This document shows positions 20,081 through 32,679 of a stretch of DNA of 64,000 nucleotides, in pieces; within the stretch, counting starts at the first letter, position 1; the number at the start of each line of letters is the position of its first letter. Both the position numbers and the translations under genes were made by a program. Under the pieces are notes generated by a model, which was given only the letters and a program-made list of their open reading frames with translations, was not told the origin of the DNA and searched no databases. The stretch spans positions 31,466,885 to 31,530,884 of the forward strand of contig CM067109.1 of the NCBI GenBank assembly GCA_034008185.1, in the 5' to 3' direction. Source of the stretch: Gorsachius magnificus. Lineage: Eukaryota > Chordata > Aves > Pelecaniformes > Ardeidae.

Positions 20081-21915
20081 ATCATAGAATCATAGAATCA
20101 CCTCGGTTGGAAAAGACCTTTAAGATCATCGAGTCCAACCGTTAACCTAGCACTGCCATCCCACCACTAAACCATGTCCCTAAGCACCTCATCCTTCTTT
20201 TAAATACCTCCAGGGATGAGGACTCCACCACCTCCCTGGGCAGCCCATTCCAGAGCCTGACAACCCTCTCGGTGAAGAAGTTTTTCCTAATGTCCAATCT
20301 AAACCTGCCCTGGCGCAGCTTCAAGCCATTCCCCCTCGTCCTATCATCTGTTACCAGGGAGAAGAGGCCGACCCCCACCTCACTACCCCCTCCTGTCAGG
20401 CAGTTGTAGAGGGCGATCAGGTCTCCCCTCAGCCTCCTCTTCTCCAGACTAAACAACCCCAGTTCCCTCAGCCGCTCCTCGTATGACTTGTGCTCCAGAC
20501 CCCTCACCAGCTTGGTTGCTCTCCTCTGGACCTGTTCCAGCAAGGCAACATCTTTCTTGTAGTGAGGGGCCCAAAACTGAACACAGTATCTGAGGTGCGG
20601 CCTCACCAGCACCGAGTACAGGGGCACGATCACTTCCCTACTCCTGCTGTCCACACTATTCCTGATACAGGCCAGGATGCCATTGGCCTTCTTGGCCACC
20701 TGGGCACACTGCTGGCTCATATTCAGGCGGCTGTCAATCAGTACCCCCAGGTCTTTTTCCACCAGGCAGCTTTCCAGCCACTCTTCCCCAAGCCTGTAGC
20801 GCTGCATGGGGTTGTTGTGACCCAAGTGCAGGACCCGGCCCTTGGCCTTGTTGAACCTCATAGAGTTGGCCTCGGCCCATCGATCCAGCCTGTCCAGGTC
20901 CCTCTGCAGAGCCCTCCTCCCCTCCAGCAGATCAACACTACCACCCAGTTTGGTGTCATCTGCAAATTTACTGAGGGCACACTCAATCCCCTCGTCCAGG
21001 TCATTGATAAAGATATTAAACAAGACCGGCCCTAGAACTGAGCCCTGGGGGACACTGCTTGTAACCGGCTGCCAACTGGATTTAGCTCCATTTGCCACGA
21101 CTCTCTGGGCTCGGCCATCCAGCCAGTTTTTAACCCAGCGAAGAGTACATCCATCTAGGCCATGAACTGCCAGCTTCTCCAGCAGAATGCTATGGGAGAC
21201 TGTGTCAAAGGCTTTGCTGAAGTCCAGGTAGACAACATCCACAGCCTTTCCCTCATGTACCATGTGAGTCACCTGGTCATAGAAGAAATCAGGTTGGTTA
21301 GGCAAGACTTGCCTTTCGTGAACCCATGCTGACTGGGCCTGATCCCCTGATTGTCCTCCATGTGCCTGGTGAGCACACTCAGGATAAACCGCTCCATAAT
21401 CTTCCCCGGTACCGGGGTCAGGCTGACTGGTCTGTAGTTCCCCGGATCCTCCTTCCGGCCCTTCTTGAAGAGAGGCGTCACATTTGCCAACCTCCAGTCA
21501 TCTGGGACCACCCCTGTTCTCCAGGACTTCTGATAAATGATGGAGAGTGGCTTGGCAAGCTCCTCTGCCAGCTCCTTCAGCACTCTTGGGTGGATCCCAT
21601 CCGGCCCCATAGACTTGTGGATGTCCAGGTGGCATAGCAGGTCAAAGACTGCTTCCTCCTGGATTATGGGGAGTTTATTCCACTCTCTGTCCCCATCTTC
21701 CAGCTCAGGAGGCTGGGTACCCTGGGGATAACTCATCGGGCCATTAAAGACCGAGGCAAAGAAGGTGTTGAGTATCTCAACCTTTTCCTCGTCTTTAGTG
21801 GCAATGTTCCCCCTTGCATCCACTAGTGGATGGAGTTTCTCCCTGGCTCTCTTTTTGCTGTTAACATATTTATAAAAACTTTTCTTATTATCCCTTACAA
21901 TAGTGGCCAGGTTAA
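20081..21915 (-). mobile_element. CR1 LINE, 1.8-kb 5'-truncated, little-decayed copy
   Basis: The 3' octamer tail 'atcatagaatcatagaatca' is at the left end, and coding sequence runs to the truncation point near 21915. It covers the end of the inter-domain linker, the whole reverse transcriptase and the C-terminal region. Only one frame break is seen in about 1.77 kb, so this is the least-decayed CR1 in the window. No target-site repeat could be fixed. Confidence 0.95.
20142..21912 (-). pseudogene. CR1 ORF2 remnant: reverse transcriptase and C-terminus, one frameshift
   Basis: The upstream frame (21912 down to 21269) has VRDNKKSFYKYV, KSMGPDGIHPRVLKEL, and [21 protein letters not shown], the N-terminal reverse-transcriptase blocks. 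The downstream frame (21305 down to 20142) has [11 protein letters not shown] (first catalytic Asp), [18 protein letters not shown] (catalytic Asp pair, at about 20946-20966) and the CR1 C-terminal region ending GGMAVLG-stop. One missing base near 21285 separates the two frames. The endonuclease domain is absent. In a live element ORF2 reverse-transcribes the LINE RNA at the target site; this copy cannot make the full protein. Confidence 0.93.
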
Positions 21916-24900
21916 TACCGCAGGTCCAGACTTAAGTACAGTAACTGAATAAAGGGGGGGTTTTTGTTTCATATAATAACCTGCCTTCAGAACTGAGATC
22001 ACACCTATGTACAACATACAGTGGAATTTCTAGTTTGTTTGAAAGCTCAGGAGATGAGTGAGAAATCCTTTCTGGATTTGCATTTTCCAAGTGAAAATCA
22101 AATCAATCAAATACTGAAGAACTTCTTGAAACATTGTGATCTGTTGTAACATCATGTTAACAAAAAAACCTGATTTAAATATAAATTTATATATTTATGT
22201 TGGCTACAGTTAGAACTGATGTCATGCAGCTTTTCACTATCATTCTTACTAACAAATACAATTTATGTCTTCCTGTATCACACAAATTAAGCTTTGATGA
22301 AGATCTAAATCTTCGAAATTCTTACCACTCTTTCCATGCGTAAAACTCAAATATCTTTGCAATCCCCAGATAGAAAAGGCCATTGCTGTTATATGACACA
22401 CATCTTCACTCAGAGGAAAATTACTTTTTTTTTTTTCTCCTGAGATGGAGCAGTGAGAGAGAAAAAAAGTTGCTGAGCCTTTGTCTGTTTCTTTAAGTCA
22501 GTAAATCTCTTATCCTCTGTATGTATGACAAATTGACATGAGGTGATGACTAATTTTGCAAAACATCAGAGTATGACTTAGAATGGCAAAACTTGCTGAA
22601 AGATGTGGTGAAAGTTCAGTCTGAAATCCTAAAATACATATTCATTGCAAAGACACTTACATGCCTGCAAGCATTTGCATTCTTTTCTCTGCTACTTAAA
22701 AAACTAATGAAGGAAGGATAGTCTTAGATGCTCGTGTTAGCCTTCCAGCCTTTAAATGTCTTCCTTGAGAGCTTATTATGCTTTCTTAACCATGACCACT
22801 ACCCTTACTAGCTTTTTTCCTGAGACTCTATCTAATATAACTGGGTAGTGATTTATAGTTCAAAGTGGGGAAGCAGGAGGAGATTAAAGGCTGTCCCTCA
22901 GTAACAAAATACAGACAGCAGCGTGGAAGGGAAAAAGAAAAGCTTGGTAATTTTCCAGAAATTGAAATAACAATGTCACTAGCAGTTTTGTGGGTCCTTT
23001 TCAGGCTATATTCCCATTGAAGTCAGTGAACTAAAGTCATATTACATATACTTAAATTTTTCTTCACAGCCGTATTATTCAAAGTTCTTCTAAAAGCATT
23101 TATTTGCCACTAACTCAAGACATATGCCATTTTTTTTCTTTAGCTACTCATAAAATTTTAGATTGTGGTTTTATAATTTGGACCTGGTAAATTCTAGAAC
23201 ACTTGCTAAAGCATTAGAAATAAAACCATTTCACCTCCTAAATGCTTGTATAAACTAGCATAGGATTACACAAAACATTAGGCAAGAACTGTGCAGCAAG
23301 AGTGGATGGACTGCAGGAGGCTGAAATGCCTGAAAAATAAACATATTTTACATAAAAATGGGCAGTCTTTCCTTGCCTCCAAGTTATCAAATCACAGAGT
23401 TGTAGAGTCATCTTGGCAGTTTTCAGGAAGGATGTGAAGGAGGACAAGGCAGGACTTTATAGAGTTTGACAGGTAGCATTGCAGAGGCACTGATACATGA
23501 GACGGCATCTTGGTGCTGGAGACAGAAGTCTCTCTGGTACTTTACGCCAGTGCACTTTACACGTATTTACTGCTGCATTTTGTCTTGCAAAATATTTGAT
23601 TTCAAAAGTCACACTGTTTTAATTCTTAAGTCTGTTCTGTTTTAAGCCTGGTTTAATTCATACTGTTTTAAGGATAGCTGCCTGAGTCAGGAATTCTGTT
23701 TTAGTCCCTCTAGTGTACCTCTTTTCTTCAGTATCTGAAAGCAGATGGTTTGCGTACAAAGATCCTCAAAAGTGGTCTTTATTGCTGCATGTAGCTATCA
23801 GGAACTTAGTGTGCATCATTATCAGATAATACGCTCTAACAGGTAATCACAATATACTGCTTTTATACTGTCCAAACCATGTCCTGAATTTGTTTGAAAA
23901 TCACTGAACTAGCATTTATTCAAGGAGACAAGGAAGGATTTAATGGAGCACAGTGTGGGAGACCACATGGTCAAGGGTGCGGCCATATGCCTGCAATCCA
24001 CAAGGAGGATATTCACCAAGGTCTTTGCAGCCCTTCTGCCCATGCTGCCCATCTGCCAAGTGTTGTCTGTACAACAGCACTCTGCAGGCTTGGTTGAAGA
24101 TAGCTCATGTGGAGCAACAGGGCTTTGCCTTACTCCCAAATGGAATGAACGAAGGAGAAGATTTTGCTCCCTGATGCTCAAAAAAGGATTTGAGCCAAAA
24201 GCCAGTTTTGTGACTTCCAGTCAAGAAAATTTGTGCCCTTCTGAGAGTATTAAAATCTAAAAAAGTTTGGTTTGTCTCCATGCTATGCTGTAATATCTGG
24301 AAGGATGCATAAACCATATTGTTTTGGAAGCCATGAAATAGAGGGATTAGTGTTTAGACTTGTGTACTTAAAAACTGGTGCAGTTCTGTGATGGCTGTGT
24401 GGGCAATGTAATTTCAGAATAACTGAATGCAATCTATTACATTTTTACAAGTGCAAGTAAGTTACAGCATCTTCTTGCACTATTACTGATGTACAGTGTG
24501 CATCTGTGCATGTATGTACGCAGAAAAGTAAGATGTCGACATTAAGATGAGAGAGCAGTGGCAACAGATGGCTCATTCACTTAAATACGTACTCTTGTCA
24601 ACTTCAGTAGAATAAATATCCCTAATAAACTTTCATTGTTAGTTGTGTATATATATAGTGTGTATGTATATGATAGCCCTTAGAATATCTGCATTTTTTT
24701 AATTTACTGTAGTCTCAAATTTTTCTCACCAGTGCGTATATTAAATTTTATATTTTAAATGAAAAGTGAGTACAGTAAAATTTCAGACAGCAACTATTTT
24801 ATTTGTACTAAAATCTTAGGATACAGTAGACTTACGTGTTCTTGTTCAAACTTCCATGACTAGAATGTATATCTAAGTGTCAGTCTACATGAACGTACTT

Positions 24901-26605
24901 GTAATTTGTATATGTAAATACTTAATTGACAATTAGAACATATGTGGGATAACTTAATCTTGCTGTATTTTTGAAATGTGTTTTACACATATGTTTATTC
25001 AGCAATGCTGTCACTTCCATACTTACTGCAAGTGGCTCTTTATTTATTTGAGTAGCAGCAAGATCCTGAAACTGAAATTTATGGCAGACAGAGGGCAAAA
25101 TCAGGTATTGTCTTGATTCCTCTACTTATTGGATAGGGTTTTTTCTATGTATTTACCTTAATACCAAGACTAATAATAGGCAATTATTGCATTGGATGCC
25201 AGACAAACCTACTTTTGCCTGGTCACTCTCTCTCTGAAGTAAGGATAATGTCTGCCAGCTGTAAGTGTCTCAAAGACTGGATTAGTCATAGAGAATTTGG
25301 GTTTTTCCTCTGGGGGGGTGTGACTTGGTCAATAATCTTCAATGTATTTTAATTTATGATTTACCAAGTCATCTAAGTTAAGTAGCAAAATCAAATTTGA
25401 ATTCTTATGAACCTCTGAAAGAATTGCCATCTGTGATTTGCAGTTCTGTCAGCAAACGGTAACCATGGAACAGCAAACATGCAGCCATGGATAACACATG
25501 TGAAACTTGGTCTTCAAGAGATTTCAAAACCTCAGGCATATGCACGACATACTCTTTGACAAGCTGTTTTTACAATCTGTTGGAAATTCCTTGTAATAAT
25601 TCCACAGTTTGCCTGCAAAGCCAGTGAACAAACCCCACTGCTGCAGCAAATTAAACAACAGGCACCAGAAATTAGTGCTGAATCCCCGTCTGGAAAACAC
25701 GCAATGGCCACAGGCCACATCATCACGATTCATAAACATTTATGAAAGCACAGCATCATCAGGAATAGAAAGAAACTGAGAAAACTCCTTCAAAATTGTT
25801 TTGCATATGAAAATTAGCATTTTAAACACAAGGATGTAACATGAAAACTTTTGGGGGTAGTTGAATTTTCCTGCATGGTAAACTTTGAAGGGAAGTTTCT
25901 ATTATCTGTTTTACTATCAGGGTAACAGAGTAGGTTACCACGGCAAACCCAAAAATGTTTTTACTAACACTTTGGCACTGTAAATCCTAACTTTTTGCAT
26001 ACTTTGACTGAGAAAAATGTAGTTCATAATAAATGTGTGATAAAGCATGAATTTAGCATTTGCTTGAAACAAGAATATGATTGCGTTTGAATGTAGGAAA
26101 CTGCAAGCTTGAATTTGTTCTGGCATGTTGATTACAGTTTAAGAATGAAAATGTAAGAGACCTACTTGGTAATGAGGTTTGTTACACGGTACTGAGCAAT
26201 ATTGTTTGGTTTTGGTTTTAAATCTTGCTGTCAAACAGTGTACTTACAGAAACAGCCCATGGGGTCAGTATGTGGTTAGGTTCCCCTTCTCCCCAGTGCT
26301 TGTACTGCAGTTTTTGCCTCAGCGTGCATTCCCGTTTGACCTGGTGAATCTCCTTTCTACCCACAGGATCACTGTTGCTTGGAGGAACCAGCAGCCCATA
26401 CCTCCCTTTTATCCCTCCCTTGTACTAGGATTGCTATTGCTCACAACGATGGGATTTTTCCATCTCCACTCTAATGTATTTTAGCTTTTTCATAGCTCAG
26501 TTTGGACTAAATTAATCTCCCATTAACTTTGAATTTATGGGGTTTGCAGCAGGGTTTACCCTGGGATAGTGTTTGTAAATTGGATCTGCATAAACACCAG
26601 TTCTT

Positions 26606-26637
26606 CTTTTTTTTTTTTTTTTTTTTTCTTTTTTTCC
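26606..26637. repeat. Poly(T) tract
   Basis: Near-uninterrupted T run with single C breaks. It could be a degenerate retroposon A-tail on the minus strand, but no retroposon body was recognised beside it. Confidence 0.85.
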
Positions 26638-27650
26638 AGTTAAACAACTTGATCCAATTTTATACTGCTCTAGCTGATGTACTCCAGGCTGAGAGCTCAT
26701 TGCAGTGGTCACTCGCTGTCTGACAGTTTGATCCTGTTCCAGGTTACAGCATAGGGAGATTTAAATTGATGCTGTACTGTCATTTCCTTTTTTTTCTCTT
26801 TTGCATCATTGGCAATGACATGTACATTAGCACTGTGTACAAGAGCGATGTGTTGCCAGTAAAAGAGGCTTTCTAAATGACATGGTTTCAGTTGTCGATA
26901 CATGACCTATTTTTACTTGCCAGTTTTCATAGTCATTTTAGACATAACAGAATGGAAATTTTCTAAGGAATTTTGACATTAGAAAATCTGCAAAGTATCT
27001 AGCAATTACTTTAGAAATTCACATACACTTAAATATTCACTGCTTTGAGTCAGGGGTATAAAACAAGGTATTTGATACAAGCTCCTTTCTTCATTCCCTT
27101 GGTCCCATAAACCTTTCCTGCTCTCCCTGTTCTTGGGGACCAAATGTTTCATCCTGTTTCATTCTCATATCACTCAAGTACAGACTGGTTAATTGGGTCT
27201 GCTTTTTTGGAAATACTACACTCCAAGTATCACCTCGTAAGAGTGCCAAAAGAGAAGAAACTACAGTTCCTTCTTCCTCCTTGTTGAAAATCACACTGAT
27301 CACTGCTTCAAAGTACTCTGAGGTGCAGGGATGCTGCACGGCTGCATAGTGACGCAAACTGAAGTCCTTGACACCCCTTTAGCCCAAAATTTTTTTCAGC
27401 TTTGATTTCCTGGGAAAATCTCATAATCTTTACCTTCACAGCCATAAAATGAGACTAATGAGGTTTACTTTAACATGTAAAGCACAGTGTTGGTCCTATA
27501 GGAGTTATGATAGACTACACCAGCATTTCTACGGGATATGACAGGTCATGTTCATCTAGAGTTTCACACAAACAATCAAAAAGGCTTCTTTTAACATATA
27601 TATGACATTCTGTTAATGACTTTTGAGATCTGTGCCTAACATGATGACAA

Positions 27651-27702
27651 ATCATGTCATCATGTCATCATGTCATGTAGTCATGTCATCATGTCATCAT
27701 GA
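27651..27702. repeat. Short tandem repeat of (T)CATCATG(T) units
   Basis: About six imperfect copies of an 8-9 bp unit containing CATCATG/TCATGTCA. CATG is palindromic, so the tract can pair with itself. Confidence 0.85.
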
Positions 27703-30096
27703 AAGCCATTTTGAAATCAATATCATTCCAATTTATTTTTATTTAATTTCTGAATACTTTCTTTTCTAGCAGATGCCTCATATCTATTTTCCTCCTAATT
27801 ACTTTAGAACAAGATAATTTCAGAGGCATACATTTACAGATGCATAGATTAATTCTTCAGAGCATTAACCTCTGCAACATTATATTTAAGCCCCACCTAG
27901 AAGAGAACAACTACTCTGGGAAAGGGGTGGGAAGAGAAACTAGGGCTTTCTCTCTGATGTTTCTGGTTCTTTGACATTTTTATTCTTTAGACCTTAAAAA
28001 ACCCTCAAGCTCAGCTTTCTGGTACTGATTTATGTATTAGCAGGAGGAGTTCCTTGGATAAATGGACTTTCATATGGATCTTTTTTGTAATGATGAACAG
28101 AAAAATTCATAAAGGACCAGGTCTCTTGCTATTTGCTGGTTTAAAACTGACTATGAAGGTTTCCAAGTTGGACAGGTGTCCTCTTCATAGGCTCCCTGCA
28201 TATTCAATGAAGAGAGAGAAGCTGTTCCCAAAGCCCTCTTGGGTGGCTGCTCTTCCTCTCCACTGTTTCCCTAGGGTAACCCAGACCAGAGCAGCTTCAT
28301 TTAGACATTGAAATGAGGTGCCTGTCTACACCATCAGACTGGGGTGAGATGGGGAAAGTGCTGTTTCCAGCTGTGTATCTCTCAGTTCTGCTAGGAATGT
28401 GCACATTTTGGGTGGTCTCTGCTTCATTTGTTTTTGTACAGAAGTTTAGAAATGTGGTACTGCTTGGTGCCTGTTAGCATTGTGTATGAAGATAATGTAA
28501 TATCAGCTAGGACAAAAACTGAAGACTGAAGACACTGTAAGGTGTGCATTTTAAATAGCTTTAAAACCAAAATATTCTTCTGTTTGGGCCTTCTTTTGCA
28601 GTAAGCCTGTTTTCCCACATTTTTTTTTCAGAAAAGGAAATTTGAGATTAAAAGTGGTGATGGAATCTTGCCCAGAGTTGAACATAGTTACAGGATGCTT
28701 AAGCCCAGGTCCATGAAGATGTCCTTCTTTTATCTATTGCTGAATACAAAAATTCTATAGCTTGTTTAAAAGTCAGTTGTCCTTTCCGCATCCACAGATT
28801 TTTACCTCCCCTGTTCATCTCCTAACATTCCAGAGAAAGGTGAAAGGCTGTGGCAGTGGTTCCTAGAGGAAATATCAAGAAGATGAGGAGGAAAAAAAGC
28901 TGCAGTAAAATTTCTCCTTGGTATGAGGCAATTTAGAAACAGTTCATGGAGTCTAAAAATGTAAATTCACCACATGCACTGGTATGTGTTTCTAAATGTT
29001 GGATCCAGTGAGAAACATATGTGTCTATACAATGATTCATGGTGACATGTATCAAATATAACTGTAATCTGTAAAAAACGCATAGCCTTTTCTCATGTTA
29101 TTATTATTTTGCACGTGACTGTAATGTTCTGTTCATTGCACCTATGCCCATTATTTGCTGCTTATATGTGGAAGTGCTTTCCCACGTAAAATGAAATAGT
29201 ATCTTTTGTTTGAATAGAGTGCACAAGAAAATATGATATTTTTATTATTTGTTTACTGCAACTTTGGTTTTGCCATTGGTCTGGACAATCTTTAAAAAAA
29301 AATTTAGATAATTTTTTCTTAGATTTGATATTAAATGGAAAAAATAAAATTCAGCCATGCATTAACTGTATTGATTTCAGACTGCTTATCCTTAGTTTGT
29401 TTGGACATATTAAGTCAGGCAATGCATTGAGTATTTATGTACTAGATAAATAAGTCTCTGCAGGTGTAGGAGACAGATCATACTGTCCTTATCAGACATA
29501 GTCCTGTGGTGAGCACCATCAAGGAAAGGAAGAAATCATTGTGCTGAAACATGTAAAACATTTTTTGCTGCGGGCAATGAAAATGAAAGATAGACAGCAT
29601 GTATCTATTACATCTCTTGTAAAAGTGGCAGAAAGCTAAATGCTTTCTATTAACCCTTTGGTTATGATCATGTTTCTGAGCACTCAGACATGTATGAGAT
29701 GAAAGTATTTTTCGAGAGCAGAAGTGATATCTCAGGAAAAATGGAAGACATAAGATAGTGGGACTGTGGGTATCTTATTTGTCTTTCACTGTCCTCTAAC
29801 CTTCCCATCTTTCCACTATACTGTACAGTGCAGCAATTGCCAAGAGTGGATTTCCTTATAAGATCCCTGAAAATACATTCTGGATTTGAAAAGCAGGTCT
29901 TTTTAGTTTTGGGTGGATATAGTACATTTTTTTCAGAAACAGTAAAGAGGAGCAAAATATAATCCTCATATTAATCCTAATCTAAAATACATTATAATCA
30001 GCTGTGGATAAGTGGACAGTCATTGGACCAGGACTGCTGTAGAGGCAAAGAGGAAAGTGATGCTTTAGTCTGTTGCTTCTCCATCCACTGCACTAT

Positions 30097-31471
30097 CTAT
30101 TTGGGGCACAGCAATCATGAAATATAGAATTCTTGATTCTTAGAGGACTAAAGAGGAGGGTCAGCAGAACTGCCACCTTGGAATTCCAGAGGGCAGACTT
30201 TGGACTGTTCAGAAGGCTGATTGAAAAAGTCCCATGGGAGGCAGTCCTGAAGGGCAAAGGAGCCAAAGAAGGCTGGATGCTCTTCAGGAAGGAAATCCTG
30301 AAGGCACAAGAGCAGGCCATCTCCATGTGCTGAAAGATGAGCCGTCAGGGAAGAAAACCAGCCTGACTGAACAGAGAGCTTTGGCTGGATCTCAGAAAAA
30401 AGTGGAAAGTCTATGGTCTTTGGCAGAAGGGGCAGGTATCTCAGGAGGACTTACAAGAGTGTTGCAAGGTCATACAGAGAGAAAATTAGAAGGGCTAAAG
30501 CCCAACTAGAATTTAAATTAGCCAGGTCTGTGAAAGATAATAAAAAATGTTTCTATAAATACATTGACAACATAAGGAAAGCCACAACTCTCTGGGCTCA
30601 GCCATCCAGCCAGTTTTTTACCCAGTGAACAGTATGCCTGTCTAAACCACGAGCCACCAGCTTTTCTAGGAGAATGCTTGTTCTGCTCCCCATCCCTGCC
30701 TTCTGGCTCAGGGGCCTGGGTACCTGTAGAACAGCTGACCTTACTATTAAAGACTGAGGCAAAGAAGGCATGAACTACCTCAGCCTTTTCCTCATCCTTT
30801 GCCACCATGGTTCCCCCTGCATGGTGGAAAAAGACCTGGGGGTACTGGTTGGCAACCGGCCGAATATCATCTGGCAGTGTGCCAGGTGGCCAAGAAGGCC
30901 AATGGAATCCTGGCTTGTACCAGGAATAGTGTGGACAGCAGTACCAGGGAAGTGATCGTGCCGCACCTTGAATCCTGTGTTCAGTTTTGGGCCCCTCAGT
31001 ACAGGAAAGATATTGAGGTGCCGGAACTTGTCCAGAGGAGAGCAACAAAGCTGGTGAGGGGTCTGGAGCACAAGTCTGATGAGGAGCAGCTGAGGGAGCT
31101 GGGGTTGTTGAGCCTGGAGAAGAGGAGGCTGAGGGGAGACCTGATCGCTCTCTACAACTGCCTGACAGGAGGCTGTAGCAAGGTGGGGGTCGGCCTCTCC
31201 TCCCAAGTAACAAGCAACAGAACAAGAGAAAATGTCCTCAAGTTGTGCCAGGGAAGGTTTAGATTGGACATCAGGAAAAATTTTTTCACTGAAAGGGTTA
31301 TCAGACACTGGAATGGGCTGCCCATGGAAGTGGTCGAGTCCCCATCCCTGGAGGTATTTAAAAGTTGGGTAGACAGGGTGCTTAGAGACATGGTTTAGTG
31401 GTGGACAGGTGCTGTTGGACTTGATGATCTTCAAGGTCTTTTTCAACCAAATCATTCTATGATTCTATGAT
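30097..31471 (+). mobile_element. CR1 LINE with internal inverted and deleted segment
   Basis: Three blocks. Block 1 (about 30097-30580, + orientation) is the ORF2 linker before the reverse transcriptase, with 'gggtcagcagaactgccacc', 'aagtcccatgggaggcagtcc' and 'gggctaaagcccaactagaat'. Block 2 (about 30581-30821) is inverted: 30581-30677 matches 21093-21188 of the minus-oriented copy above, and 30678-30821 matches about 21676-21819. Block 3 (30822-31471) is + again, from the region after the reverse transcriptase to the 3' tail ATTCTATGATTCTATGA. The catalytic core, including DFSKAF and FADD, is missing. Confidence 0.9.
30799..31398 (+). pseudogene. CR1 ORF2 C-terminal remnant
   Basis: The open frame covers the CR1 C-terminal region: [75 protein letters not shown]. 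The first residues come from a shifted frame around the inversion breakpoint. There is no reverse-transcriptase core, so it cannot function on its own. Confidence 0.85.
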
Positions 31472-32679
31472 TTATTATTCTGTATTTTTCTCCAATGAAG
31501 TGCTGATTTCTTTCTCCACTCTTCACATGTTTTGTCTAGTCATGAGATCTCGGGGGGCAAGGGGGGCGGGGGGGCTCCTGTTTTCTCAGCTTTTCCTCTG
31601 CTGTTCCACTATCTGTCTCTTTTTCTTTCCCAAACAGCTGTTTATCCCATGCCAAAACTTTTCTCTCCAGCCAGCTGACAGCAGAGTTGCCCCTTTAGTG
31701 TGCAGCTGGGGGAGGCAGAGAGCAGGGGGTTGGGTGCAGCTGCCCAGGGCATTGATGCAGCTCCTGTGCCCATCTGTCCCCCTTGCTTCTGATCCCAGCT
31801 GCTCCCGGACAGATGTGAGGCAGAAGGGAGAAGCATAGTTAATGCCAATTGTGCCAGCAGCAGCTCCAGGGTTTTTAGCCAAACGGAGGTGCCTGCTGGC
31901 CTTGTTAAGTTTCTGGGATGGGTTGGTTGGGCAGGCGACTCTTTGAATTTTCCTTACTGTAACGTAATGAAAATAGTGTTGTAACAGTGGCGTTTCAGTG
32001 GAGTGTTAAGTCACTTTGCAGTAAGAGATTTCTATATTTAAATGTCAAATCAACTGGCTCAATCCACTGAGTGGTAGGCTTATTTCAGTCAGCAGAGATT
32101 TTATGAAAAAAACACAGTGGAGATTGGTCTTCTCATGAAAACTCCCAGTCAGGATGTGCATGAGGAAGCCAGACCCCTTTGGCTTAGGAAAGGGCTGCTG
32201 TGGGGCTGGAGGAGCAGGGGTGGCCAAGGCCAGGTGGGGTGATGAGCTGCTCACCGTCTCCCCTGGCCTGAGAGATGGTGAGCAGTGAGTGATGCCAGCA
32301 AAAGTTAATTCATTCAAAGCTAATAAAAGGCGGCAATTCCTTCTGTCACAGGCAGCAGCTTAGTCCTTGCCAGGAGACCCTGTGGTTGCATGCAGCTGCA
32401 GCATGTGGCCCAGCTTACACCTGGCATTAATCAGTGGTTCCTCACCTCATCAGATGCTTTTCACAGTTCCCCTCCAGGATGCTGTGTTCCCCCCTGCGTG
32501 GAGAGTGGTGGCCCCACTGCCAGCCACTCACTTCCAGAGACCAGTGTCCAGATGTTGGGTGCATGTCATTTTGACTCTGAAATTAAGACAATCAAGGGGA
32601 AAAAAACAAAGAAAAAAATATTTCAGGAAACAAAATGCAGAGATGTCTTAGAGAAAAATCCAAGCAGCTTTAAGTATTA
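31472..32679. other. Intergenic DNA between CR1 copies, with a G-rich tract
   Basis: More GC-rich than the surroundings, with G-runs at 31552-31574. Open frames here (31467-31838 +, 31586-31882 -) show no family features. No gene is supported. Confidence 0.55.
31552..31574 (+). other. G-rich tract, possible G-quadruplex
   Basis: Runs of 6, 6 and 7 G separated by CAA and C. The long runs can be split to give four GGG tracts with short loops. Confidence 0.6.

Larger units (their letters stand above)
21916..30096. other. Intergenic DNA, 8.2 kb
   Basis: AT-rich with no gene recognised. It holds a T-rich tract at 26606-26637, TA-rich runs near 24645-24672, and a short tandem array at 27651-27702. 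The several overlapping short frames near 23894-24317 have no recognisable domain. Confidence 0.6.

Noticed and set aside
20490..21035. 181-codon + frame and neighbours (20842-21165, 21326-21637)
   Set aside because: Antisense shadows of the CR1 reverse transcriptase.
30518..31455. 235- and 226-codon minus frames
   Set aside because: Mostly antisense to the + oriented CR1 copy. Only the short piece over the inverted segment (about 30678-30821) is true CR1 sense.
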